Of a stretch of DNA of 26,688 bases, positions 15,446 through 22,781 are shown one piece after another. The position numbers and the translations under genes are program-made. The stretch covers positions 1-26,688 of the forward strand of contig CAZPSA010000011.1 of the NCBI GenBank assembly GCA_964589375.1, read 5' to 3'. The notes beneath the pieces were generated by a model. That model did not search any database. It was not told the origin of the DNA and saw only the letters and a list, made by a program, of their open reading frames with translations. Positions within the stretch are counted from its first letter, which is position 1; each line of letters begins with the position of its first letter. This DNA is from CAG-533 sp964589375. Its GTDB lineage: Bacteria > Bacillota_I > Bacilli_A > RF39 > UBA660.

Positions 15446-15477
15446 GAGCGTTGACAAAGTTCAATGCTCTTTTTTTA
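15446..15477 (+). terminator. Second intrinsic terminator
   Basis: GAGCGTTGA (15446-15454) pairs with TCAATGCTC (15461-15469), one G-U pair, loop CAAAGT, then seven T. The tandem arrangement with 15415-15440 implies strong insulation after the candidate small RNA. Confidence 0.85.
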
Positions 15478-15581
15478 CATTAAGTTGAATTAAATATAAT
15501 TGTAAGCGAAAAAAGAATAAATAGAGAAACATTTTAGAAAAAAATCTAGGAATTGTTATACTTTAAATAAAAGTAACAGTT

Positions 15582-16115
15582 TTATAATATTATATTTTTT
15601 CCTTTGTATTCTCTAAAAATAATTTCGAACATTTCCTCTGGTGTTTCTTGACACCCATTCATCAGCCACTTATTAATAATCGCTGATACTCCCGCTTTAA
15701 AGAACTCAATATGATATTCTAAGTTGGTTGTTGTACCTAAATATTTAATAGCATCATCAAAACTATAAGGACTATTGCAGTATTCCATAAAGTCAAAATT
15801 TAATTTAAACATTGTTTTATAATATATCTGATTATTTTTAATGTGTTTAAATAGTTTTAGAAAATCGTATGAATGCGCTTTTTTTATTGCTTCTTCATTA
15901 TATAAGTTTAAAAGATTATTAAACATTTTTTCTTTTATTTGATTCGCTAAATCAAATATATCTAAATAATATGTGTAAAAAGTCGAACGGTTAACCTTGG
16001 CAATTTTAACTAATTTTGTAACACTAATTTCATCAACATTATTAAACTGAATTAAATTAATGAATGTTTTTTCAATTTTTTCTTTAGCGTTTTCCCTCTT
16101 TTTTGTTTGCTTCAT
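15582..16115 (-). CDS. TetR/AcrR-family transcriptional regulator
   Basis: The 177-residue protein has the TetR N-terminal HTH (about residues 10-55; the ISVTKLVKIAKVNRSTFYTYY core is diagnostic), followed by an all-helical ligand/dimer domain of the shorter type found in regulators of Firmicute membrane-protein or efflux operons. SD AAAGGAGG lies 7-8 bases before the ATG. It is divergent from a three-gene membrane operon, whose promoter contains a perfect palindrome, so it is probably the repressor of that operon. The ligand is unknown. Confidence 0.9.
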   Translation of the reverse strand: MKQTKKRENAKEKIEKTFINLIQFNNVDEISVTKLVKIAKVNRSTFYTYYLDIFDLANQIKEKMFNNLLNLYNEEAIKKAHSYDFLKLFKHIKNNQIYYKTMFKLNFDFMEYCNSPYSFDDAIKYLGTTTNLEYHIEFFKAGVSAIINKWLMNGCQETPEEMFEIIFREYKGKNIIL

Positions 16116-16158
16116 TATTTTCCTCCTTTAAATTAGACAATAGTTGATAAATTGTTGA

Positions 16159-16187
16159 TTGAAAATAGACATATGTCTTATTATAAT
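16159..16187 (+). promoter_or_regulatory. Promoter of the TetR-divergent membrane operon
   Basis: TTGAAA (16159-16164), a 17-base spacer and TATAAT (16182-16187), 37 bases before the ATG at 16224. Confidence 0.75.
16167..16178. promoter_or_regulatory. Probable TetR operator palindrome
   Basis: AGACATATGTCT is a perfect 12-bp palindrome lying wholly inside the -35/-10 spacer of the operon promoter, the classic place for a TetR-family repressor site. Two direct GTTGAT copies (16143-16148 and 16154-16159), one helical turn apart, lie upstream. Confidence 0.65.
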
Positions 16188-16223
16188 ATAAATATGAAAA
16201 AAGCACAAAATAAAAGGAATATT

Positions 16224-16463
16224 ATGAATAAAGCAGATATTAATAAGAAGAAACAAAACCTGATTGAATTGGCTTTTTCGAGTTATAAAAAAGTTAAAAA
16301 CAGCATGGTTGTGAGTTACGACAAAATCGAAGAAAATATTGTCAAAAGCTATACTAAAATTGAAGATGAATTTGTCGGCAGATATCTAATTCATGATGAT
16401 GAAACTATTGAAGAAGCCAAAATAAGACTAAAAGAAATTAATGAAAAGGAGAAAGAAAACTAA
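16224..16463 (+). CDS. Small charged cytoplasmic protein (79 aa)
   Basis: From ATG 16224 (AAAGGA 5-6 bases upstream) the product has 79 residues, beginning MNKADINKKKQNL and ending KEINEKEKEN. It is helical and rich in Lys and Glu, with repeated YDKIEENIVKSYTKIEDEFV-like heptads and a DDETIEEAKIRLKE tail. No membrane segment; possibly coiled coil. The longer TTG-initiated ORF from 16152 runs through the promoter and operator, so it is not used. It overlaps the next gene by one base (TAATG), so the two are coupled. Similar small charged proteins accompany TetR/membrane operons in Firmicutes; the function is unknown. Confidence 0.75.
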   Translation: MNKADINKKKQNLIELAFSSYKKVKNSMVVSYDKIEENIVKSYTKIEDEFVGRYLIHDDETIEEAKIRLKEINEKEKEN

Positions 16464-16858
16464 TGAAAAAAGAAGCGTTACAAGAAATAATATTAGCTAC
16501 AATTGGAGGAATAATATTTTCCTTAGGTATGTGTATGTGCCTAATTGAAGAATGGCAAATGTTAAAAGAAGGTATAATAACAGGGACGATAGGTGTAGTT
16601 ATTTTATTATGTATTATTCTTGTTCATAAAAAAGCTCATCCTAAAAAGAAAATTACTAAAAATATTAATTGGGAAGTGATAGTAACTTGGACAATTGGTG
16701 TAGTAGGCGCATTAATTATGGGATATGGAATGAGTAAGATAATGGTTACGAGTGTTACCAAAACTGACATGATTATCGGACTAATAACGGGAATTATTGG
16801 TTTAATAATATGTATTTTAAACTATCCTATATACTCTTATATAAAAGGAAATAAGTAA
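16463..16858 (+). CDS. Four-helix membrane protein of unknown function
   Basis: The 131-residue product has four predicted membrane helices (about 5-25, 34-54, 69-90, 98-125) arranged as two similar halves, each with a Gly-rich first helix (ATIGGIIFSLGM; WTIGVVGALIMGYGM), separated by a basic loop HKKAHPKKK. This suggests an internal duplication. It is the second gene of the TetR-controlled operon, overlapping the first by 1 base. I cannot name a family. Small size and regulation by TetR fit a transporter subunit or stress membrane protein, but no transporter signature is visible. Confidence 0.75.
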   Translation: MKKEALQEIILATIGGIIFSLGMCMCLIEEWQMLKEGIITGTIGVVILLCIILVHKKAHPKKKITKNINWEVIVTWTIGVVGALIMGYGMSKIMVTSVTKTDMIIGLITGIIGLIICILNYPIYSYIKGNK

Positions 16859-16891
16859 AAGGATATAAGTACTTATTTAATATACTAATTA

Positions 16892-17767
16892 ATGAAAAAT
16901 ATTCTAAAAAATCCTAACCAATACTCTAATAAAACTATTATTCCCTGCTTTATAATAATTATAGTTTCATTAATCTATCTAATTTTTTATGATGGATTTG
17001 GAACTCCAATTTCATATGTATTATACTTAATAATGACATATTCTTTAATCATAATTTGCGTTAAAATGTATTGGATAATAAAAAATAAAATAAATCGTTA
17101 TATAGATAATAACAAATATTTAAAAAGATATCGTAATGACCATAAATTAAGATACAAAATTTCTTTAATTGTGTCATTATTCTTTAATGTGATTTATGCC
17201 TTATTTAAATTAATTATGGGAATATATTATAAATCCATTTGGTTTATTACTTTTGCTATTTATTATTTATTGCTTATAATTATCAGAACAAATATTATTA
17301 ATGAAGAATTGAAATCTACAGATGATTTAAGGGGAGAATACTTTAAATATCGAAATACAGGAATAATACTTTTATTAGTTAATGTAATTTTAACAATGAT
17401 TATTTTAATTATTGTTAATCAAAAAATAATAATTATTTATCCTAATTATTTAGCTATAACCGTTGCAACCTATACTTTTTATTTAATCATAACATCTATC
17501 TATAGTTTAATTAAGTATCGTAAATATAAAAGTCCTTTAATATCTTCATCTAAGATTTTAAATGTTGTTACTAGTTTAGTTTCTTTAATATCCTTAGAAA
17601 TGATTTTAATTCCTACGTTTGGAAATAATAATACTGAGTTTTTTGAAATTATGATTATGGCAACAGGGGGCGGAATTGCTTTAATAATAATTGCAATATC
17701 GCTTTATATGATTATGACAGCAACTGATTACTTAAATAAAAATGATAATATAACTAAGTTTCAATAA
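16892..17767 (+). CDS. Polytopic membrane protein of unknown function
   Basis: The 291-residue protein has about eight hydrophobic segments, short basic loops and a near absence of charged residues in the helices. It is Ile/Leu/Tyr-rich and ends in KNDNITKFQ. No transporter or enzyme motif is evident. It starts 33 bases after the four-helix protein and has no clear SD (ATG 16892 is preceded by TAATATACTAATTA), so it may be weakly translated or have a slightly different start. Probably the third gene of the TetR operon, since no terminator precedes it. Confidence 0.7.
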   Translation: MKNILKNPNQYSNKTIIPCFIIIIVSLIYLIFYDGFGTPISYVLYLIMTYSLIIICVKMYWIIKNKINRYIDNNKYLKRYRNDHKLRYKISLIVSLFFNVIYALFKLIMGIYYKSIWFITFAIYYLLLIIIRTNIINEELKSTDDLRGEYFKYRNTGIILLLVNVILTMIILIIVNQKIIIIYPNYLAITVATYTFYLIITSIYSLIKYRKYKSPLISSSKILNVVTSLVSLISLEMILIPTFGNNNTEFFEIMIMATGGGIALIIIAISLYMIMTATDYLNKNDNITKFQ

Positions 17768-17785
17768 AATTTTAACTCTAATAAA

Positions 17786-17887
17786 AAGCTTGATAATGAT
17801 GTGAACCCTTTTTGGTAACCGTCATATAAAAAGCCAATAAAATCAAGGACGAACGATATGAGTACATTATCTAGAACTTTGATTTTT
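17786..17887 (+). promoter_or_regulatory. Structured region with mutually exclusive stems; candidate attenuator or terminator
   Basis: ATGATG/CGTCAT (17796-17801/17820-17825) encloses a 3x3 internal loop and an ACC/GGT stem. CTTGAT (17789-17794) can pair with ATCAAG (17842-17847), closing this hairpin. The same ATCAAGG is also the left arm of a 10-bp stem, AAAATCAAGG (17839-17848) with CTTTGATTTT (17877-17886). The two pairings exclude each other, as in an antiterminator/terminator switch. It may simply be the 3' terminator of the TetR operon; no riboswitch family is recognised. The rest of 17888-18040 shows nothing but AT-rich DNA. Confidence 0.4.
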
Positions 17888-18042
17888 ATTATGTAATCAA
17901 AAGATTTATTCAAATAAGAAAATGATAAAAGCATATAAATCTATAGTAAGTCTTAAAATTATTAAATTAGACAAAAATTTAAATTTATATAGTTAAAATT
18001 TATCTTGTTAAAATTAATTGTTTCATATTATTTTACGCATGA

Positions 18043-18048
18043 TATAAT
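18043..18048 (+). promoter_or_regulatory. Extended -10 promoter of the P-type ATPase gene
   Basis: TGA then TATAAT (18043-18048), an extended -10; weak GTTTCA -35 at 17-base spacing. A SD-like AAAGGA at 18056-18061 would be near the transcript start, 29 bases from the ATG, too far to serve it. Confidence 0.6.
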
Positions 18049-18090
18049 TAGTAAGAAAGGAATAATTAAGATTTATTAATAAGTATTATT

Positions 18091-20430
18091 ATGAAATACA
18101 ATAAGGATTATAAACAAGGCTTATCTTCACAAGAAGTAAGTGAGAGGATACGTAGTAATTTAATTAATTATAATGATGAACCTAAAACAAAAACTATTAA
18201 AGAAATATTTAGAGATAACTTTTTTACTTATTTTAATTTTATCAACTGTGTTTTAGGTGGTGCCATTATAATAGCAGGTATAATTGGTGGCGAAATATTT
18301 AATTCACTTAAAAATTGTACCTTTATGGGTGTTATCATTGTTAATAGTATTATTGCTACTATACAAGAAATAATAAGTAAAAAAACTATTGACAAGTTAT
18401 CAGTTTTAGCTGCATCTAAAGTTACCGTTATTCGCGATGGAAAAGAAAAACAGATAGAAATAAATGAAATAGTTTTAGATGATGTATTAAAAGTAAGTAT
18501 TGGCGAGCAAATAGCTTGTGATTGTGAAATATTAAATGGTAATGTTGAAGTGAATGAAGCCTTTATTACGGGAGAAGCAAAACCGATTATTAAAAAAGAA
18601 AAAGATACAATTTTATCTGGTAGCTTTATAGTTAGTGGTAGTTGTTATGTTAAAGTAATACATATTGGGCAAGATAATTATATTTCTAAAATAAGTGCTG
18701 AAGCTAAATATAATAAAAAAGCTAATTCAGTAATAATGAATTCATTTGAAAAAATCTTAAAAATATTATCAGTAATTATTGTTCCGATTGGTATTTTATT
18801 ATTTATAAATCAGTTGGCAGTTACTAATAATTTTACATCTTCAATATTTAACACAGTAGCGGCGTTAATAGGAATGATTCCAGAAGGTTTATTATTGCTG
18901 ACTAGTTCCGTAATGGCAGTAAGTGTAATAAGATTATCAAAATATCATGTGTTGGTTCAACAATTATACTGCATTGAAACTTTAGCAAGAGTAGATGTAA
19001 TATGTTTAGATAAAACCGGAACTATTACTGAAGGAAAAATGGAAGTTAACAAAATTATTTATGAAAATACTTCAGAGCGTGAACTAAGTGAAGCCATGTC
19101 TAATATATGTGGGGCATTTGATAGTCAAAATGCTACTTTAAAAGCTTTATGTGAAAAGTTTAATGTAGAAGTGACTTGGCCAGTTATGGCAAAAAAAGAA
19201 TTTTCTTCTGAAAGAAAATATTCTGCAGTAGCCTTTAAAGAAAAAGGTTGTTACTACCTAGGGGCTCCAGAAGTAATCTTAAAAAAAGAAGGGGATAAAT
19301 ATCAAGAAAGATTAGCAAGTTATTCTAATTATCGAGTTTTAGTAGTTGCTAAAAATAGTGAAGAATTAAATAATAAAATGGAAAACTTAGATGTTTTAGC
19401 GTTTATTTTACTTCAAGATAAAGTTCGGAGTGAAGCCGCAAGTACTTTAGATTATTTTTCTAAACAAAAAGTAAAAGTAAAGATAATAAGTGGTGATAAT
19501 CACTTAACTGTTCAAAATATTGCGAGCCTAGTAGGATTTACGGATGCTAAAGCAATTGATGCTAGGAAAATTACCGATGATAATATAGATGAAATTGTAA
19601 ATGAGTATGATATTTTTGGAAGGGTACAACCGGAACAAAAGAAACAAATTATTAAAGCGTTAAAAAAACAAGGACATACGGTCGCTATGATGGGTGATGG
19701 TGTAAATGATGTTTTAGCGTTAAAAGAAGCAGACTGTAGTATATCAGTTGCTAGTGGAAGTGATGCGGCTAAAAATGTTAGTCAATTGGTTTTATTAGAT
19801 GATAATTTTGCTTCTATTCCTCATATTGTTGCCGAGGGAAGAAGAACAATAAATAATTTAGAAAGATCAGCATCTTTACTATTAATAAAAACTATCTTTA
19901 CTACGATATTAGTAATTATTTGTATCTTTATGAAAAGTGAGTATTTTTATATGCCTATTCACTTAAGTTTAATTACAGCTTGTACAATTAGTATTCCGTC
20001 TTTTGTTTTAGCACTTGAACCAAACCATGAAATAGTAAAGGGCAATTTTATGCTTAAAGTTATAAGTAAAAGTATACCACCAGCATTAACTGTTGTATTC
20101 AATGTTGTAATGATTGTTTTATTTAAACGGCAATTTAATTTAGATCCTGATTTAACTTCAACTTTAATTGTTATAATGACAGGTACAACTGGTTTTATAT
20201 TTCTCTTTAAATTATGTAAGCCATTTAATCTAGTAAGATCAATACTATTAACGTTTTTAATCTTATTATTTAATTATATAATATTTTTCTGTTATGATTT
20301 CTTTGATTTATCACAAATAAACTTTAATACTATAATATTATATATTGTTTTTGGATTTTGTAGTATTTATGTTTTTGATAAATTAAATAAGATGGTAAAT
20401 TATTTATTTGCTAAAATTCCGAAAAGCTAG
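18091..20430 (+). CDS. P-type cation-transporting ATPase (CtpE/SERCA-like)
   Basis: The 779-residue protein has the full P-type ATPase set: actuator TGEAKP (160-165), M4 motif MIPEGLLLLTSS (262-273), phosphorylation site CLDKTGTITEGKM (Asp307), nucleotide-binding domain with KEFSSERKYSAV, a DKVR hinge, and MMGDGVNDVLALKEADCSIS. There is no N-terminal metal-binding domain. The PEGL M4 motif and compact size resemble the CtpE group of Ca2+-type ATPases rather than CPx heavy-metal pumps or KdpB. It ends with about six C-terminal helices. Direction and ion cannot be proven from sequence. No SD precedes ATG 18091, the first in-frame ATG after the TAA at 18067. Confidence 0.92.
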   Translation: MKYNKDYKQGLSSQEVSERIRSNLINYNDEPKTKTIKEIFRDNFFTYFNFINCVLGGAIIIAGIIGGEIFNSLKNCTFMGVIIVNSIIATIQEIISKKTIDKLSVLAASKVTVIRDGKEKQIEINEIVLDDVLKVSIGEQIACDCEILNGNVEVNEAFITGEAKPIIKKEKDTILSGSFIVSGSCYVKVIHIGQDNYISKISAEAKYNKKANSVIMNSFEKILKILSVIIVPIGILLFINQLAVTNNFTSSIFNTVAALIGMIPEGLLLLTSSVMAVSVIRLSKYHVLVQQLYCIETLARVDVICLDKTGTITEGKMEVNKIIYENTSERELSEAMSNICGAFDSQNATLKALCEKFNVEVTWPVMAKKEFSSERKYSAVAFKEKGCYYLGAPEVILKKEGDKYQERLASYSNYRVLVVAKNSEELNNKMENLDVLAFILLQDKVRSEAASTLDYFSKQKVKVKIISGDNHLTVQNIASLVGFTDAKAIDARKITDDNIDEIVNEYDIFGRVQPEQKKQIIKALKKQGHTVAMMGDGVNDVLALKEADCSISVASGSDAAKNVSQLVLLDDNFASIPHIVAEGRRTINNLERSASLLLIKTIFTTILVIICIFMKSEYFYMPIHLSLITACTISIPSFVLALEPNHEIVKGNFMLKVISKSIPPALTVVFNVVMIVLFKRQFNLDPDLTSTLIVIMTGTTGFIFLFKLCKPFNLVRSILLTFLILLFNYIIFFCYDFFDLSQINFNTIILYIVFGFCSIYVFDKLNKMVNYLFAKIPKS

Positions 20431-20531
20431 TATTTAGGTATTATAATATTTAGAATTTATAAAAGTAATTTTTATTAATAATTGTATCTTTTTCTAGCTG
20501 TTTTTTCTATCAATTTTTTATAGTTGTTTTC

Positions 20532-20560
20532 TTGACTTATTTTATTAATAATGCTATTAT
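20532..20560 (+). promoter_or_regulatory. Promoter of the Thr-linker surface protein gene
   Basis: TTGACT (20532-20537), 17-base spacer, TGC-preceded TATTAT (20555-20560): a strong vegetative promoter, 29 bases before the ATG at 20590. Confidence 0.8.
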
Positions 20561-20589
20561 AAAAAACATTAAAAGGCAGGGGATTATGT

Positions 20590-21345
20590 ATGTATGAAGA
20601 AAGCAAAAGAAAATTTAATTGGATAGGATTTATTCTTAAGTTTATTTTAATTATTTTAGTGGTTATTTTAGTTATTAAGTTATTACCTTTTGATAAAGAT
20701 AATGATAATAGTAAAAGCAAAGTATTTACTAATAACTTGAATAAATTAAGGGAAGTTGGTAGTAATTATTTTAATGAAGATAATTTACCAGCAGATGACG
20801 AAGAAAAGGTTATTACTTTAGAACAATTAATAAAAGAAGGAAAAATTGAAACTTTAAAAGATAAAGATGGGAAAACTTGTGATAATACTAAGAGTTATTT
20901 AAAAGTATTTAGAATTAGTGCAGGTTATGAATTAGAAATTAATTTAGAATGTGGCAAAGAAAAGGATTCAACTTTTTCATACTTAGGTTGCTTTAATAAA
21001 TGTGAAAATAAAACAACCACGACGACAACAACTACAACGACAAAAAAACCAACAAGTAATTCAAAGGGAAACACGAAAGATGATGTTGTAACAACTAAAA
21101 AACCAACAACAACCACGACGACAACAACTAGAAGAAAAGGATACTCAGTTATATTTAATGTAGCTGGTGGAAGCAATGTTCAAAATCAATATGTATATAA
21201 GGGAGAAAAAGCTCTAGCACCAATTAATCCTGAAAAAACGGGGTATACATTTAGTGGTTGGTATTTAAATAATGAATTGTATGATTTTAATAATCCAGTA
21301 AATGATAATATCATACTTATTGCTAATTGGACACCAAATAATTAA
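20590..21345 (+). CDS. Membrane-anchored surface protein with Thr-rich linker and Listeria-Bacteroides repeat
   Basis: The 251-residue protein has a short cytoplasmic N-terminus, one membrane helix (about 11-35), a globular domain (about 45-130) of the pattern YFNEDNLP...ITLEQLIKEGKIETL..DKDGKTC, a poly-Thr/Lys/Pro linker (about 142-186, two T8-T10 tracts), and a C-terminal Flg_new/InlB B-repeat-like domain (PF09479; GYTFSGWYLNNELYDF, ending IILIANW). The globular domain matches one in the convergent protein at 21519-22646. Probably an extracellular adhesion or sensing protein. SD CAGGGG lies 8 bases upstream of the ATG; the gene is monocistronic, ending at 21357-21393. Confidence 0.85.
   Translation: MYEESKRKFNWIGFILKFILIILVVILVIKLLPFDKDNDNSKSKVFTNNLNKLREVGSNYFNEDNLPADDEEKVITLEQLIKEGKIETLKDKDGKTCDNTKSYLKVFRISAGYELEINLECGKEKDSTFSYLGCFNKCENKTTTTTTTTTTKKPTSNSKGNTKDDVVTTKKPTTTTTTTTRRKGYSVIFNVAGGSNVQNQYVYKGEKALAPINPEKTGYTFSGWYLNNELYDFNNPVNDNIILIANWTPNN
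21012..21130 (+). repeat. Direct 23-bp repeat in the Thr-linker coding region
   Basis: The 23 bases at 21012-21034 recur exactly at 21108-21130, 96 bp (32 codons) apart and in frame; both encode Thr tracts. Simple ACA/ACG codon arrays lie between and around them. Expansion or deletion by recombination or slippage would keep the frame. Confidence 0.8.
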
Positions 21346-21356
21346 GTTAAATATAG

Positions 21357-21393
21357 CCTATAAAGTGAGACAATTTACTTTGTAGGTTTTTTT
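21357..21393 (+). terminator. Terminator of the Thr-linker gene
   Basis: CCTATAAAGT (21357-21366) pairs with ACTTTGTAGG (21377-21386), one G-U pair, 10-base loop, then a T-run (21387-21393). Confidence 0.85.
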
Positions 21394-21476
21394 ATGGCCT
21401 TTTATATAAAACATTATATTTACCTGATGGGAAGATTTGTTTCATATTTATCGCTATTTGTTAAATAAACAGCAAT

Positions 21477-21504
21477 AAAAAAAGATAAAGCTTTCTTCAT
21501 CTTT
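21477..21504 (-). terminator. Minus-strand terminator of the 21519-22646 gene
   Basis: On the minus strand AAAGATGAAG, loop AAAG and CTTTATCTTT form a 10-bp stem with one G-U pair, followed by a T-run (plus-strand A-run from 21477). It lies 15 bases past the stop codon. Confidence 0.85.
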
Positions 21505-21518
21505 TATTAACTAACCAT

Positions 21519-22646
21519 CTATTTATTTTCTAAATAGCCTACAACATAAGGATTATCAATTGAACCATCGCCTGATTTTATTACAATGTCTTTATCTAAG
21601 ATAACTGTTACTTTAGCTTGAGATGTGCTAGAAGTCTTTGATAAATAGACGCCTTCACTAGTTATCTTATATGCTTTAAATGTTGTATCTTTATCAGCTG
21701 TAATTGACCAAGTAGAACTCATCGTGCTAAAGTAATTATAGTTTGAACAAGCCGGACTATCCATTGATGTACAATTTTGATCTAAAGATGCATTGTAGAA
21801 ATCACTAACTTGTAAAAGGCCGAATACTTGATTTTCTAAGATATTGGTACATTCAATTGAACCATCATTATTAAATTCATTTATGCTTCTTTTACCAGTA
21901 CATAAATTTTGAGTTTTAAAATAACTTTTAGTATCACTAGGATAATATTCTTCATTATTATAATATTCATCTAAAGTATCCTTAATCCGGCTATTAATAT
22001 CATTATATATATAATCGTTTAATCCAGTATTACTATTTTTATCAATATTATAATGATCATCCCATACTACATTATTTCTTTTAGTGGTATCTATAGCTTT
22101 AATAGTACCATCTTCATTAACTTTTATTATTCTAAACTTAATGCCGTTTAATTCTAAGTAGTTATTAACAATTTCACCTTTAAAAATATATTCATTTCCA
22201 ACTTTATATAAACCATTTCCTTTAGTAGTAACATTCTCTGTTAAAGTTTCATAAAGAGTTGTTGTTTTATAATCATTTGCACAATTTAAATAAGGCAAAT
22301 ATAAGTAATTATCATTATTATTAACAATTGTAACATACCCAGAACAAACAGAATTATTTTCTACAATATCTGAGATGTTTTTAAGCGAACCATCATCTAC
22401 AAACTGTTGAAGTTTAATTGTTGTTGAAGCTCCCTTTTTAGGTAAAGCGTCTTTATTATATTTTTTCTTAGCCAGTTCGACCATTTTATTTTCTAATTCT
22501 TTATAAGTATATGTTTTCTTTGCACTACAACTTGCAATTATTAAGACAAATATTATTAACAATATAAATATTCCTAAAATGCAGGTTGCTTTTTTTGCGA
22601 TTGGATTACTCATTAAGTTGTTCCAAAATTTTTTAAAATTTTCCAT
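21519..22646 (-). CDS. Membrane-anchored or lipid-modified surface protein
   Basis: From ATG 22646 (375 residues) the protein has a basic N-terminus, a hydrophobic helix (about 23-41) ending in LIIASC, which fits a lipobox (IASC) though the N-region is long, so it may be a lipoprotein or membrane-anchored protein. Next comes a domain (about 50-125) with the pattern KKYNKDALP...TIKLQQFVDDGSLKNISD, shared with the convergent gene. A larger C-terminal region has several Cys pairs and a WDDHYNID-like segment, ending NPYVVGYLENK. The preceding in-frame GTG (22655) is part of the SD AGGTGA, so it is not the start. Family and function unknown; an extracellular substrate-binding role is inferred. Confidence 0.75.
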   Translation of the reverse strand: MENFKKFWNNLMSNPIAKKATCILGIFILLIIFVLIIASCSAKKTYTYKELENKMVELAKKKYNKDALPKKGASTTIKLQQFVDDGSLKNISDIVENNSVCSGYVTIVNNNDNYLYLPYLNCANDYKTTTLYETLTENVTTKGNGLYKVGNEYIFKGEIVNNYLELNGIKFRIIKVNEDGTIKAIDTTKRNNVVWDDHYNIDKNSNTGLNDYIYNDINSRIKDTLDEYYNNEEYYPSDTKSYFKTQNLCTGKRSINEFNNDGSIECTNILENQVFGLLQVSDFYNASLDQNCTSMDSPACSNYNYFSTMSSTWSITADKDTTFKAYKITSEGVYLSKTSSTSQAKVTVILDKDIVIKSGDGSIDNPYVVGYLENK

Positions 22647-22663
22647 CAAAATCACCTAGAAAT

Positions 22664-22692
22664 AGTATAGCAAAATAAATAATTTATTACAA
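22664..22692 (-). promoter_or_regulatory. Promoter of the 21519-22646 gene
   Basis: On the minus strand TTGTAA, a 17-base spacer ending TGC, then TATACT: a good extended -10 promoter 18 bases before the ATG. Confidence 0.75.
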
Positions 22693-22757
22693 ATAGTATT
22701 ATGTAAATATTGTTTTTTCTCCTAATAATTATTTTAAATAAAAAATAATTGTGATAT

Positions 22758-22763
22758 TATAAT
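22758..22763 (+). promoter_or_regulatory. -10 box of the DUF3048 gene
   Basis: TATAAT at 22758-22763, 18 bases before the ATG at 22782, with AGAGAGG as SD in between. -35 not clear. It is divergent from the promoter at 22664-22692. Confidence 0.5.
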
Positions 22764-22781
22764 GTTAGAGAGGTTATTATA

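Noticed and set aside
16152..16223. TTG-initiated N-terminal extension of the 79-residue protein.
   Set aside because: It runs through the promoter and palindrome, and a good SD precedes ATG 16224.
21393..21467. 24-codon ORF starting ATGGCC after the terminator at 21357.
   Set aside because: No ribosome binding site; the ATG directly follows the terminator T-run.
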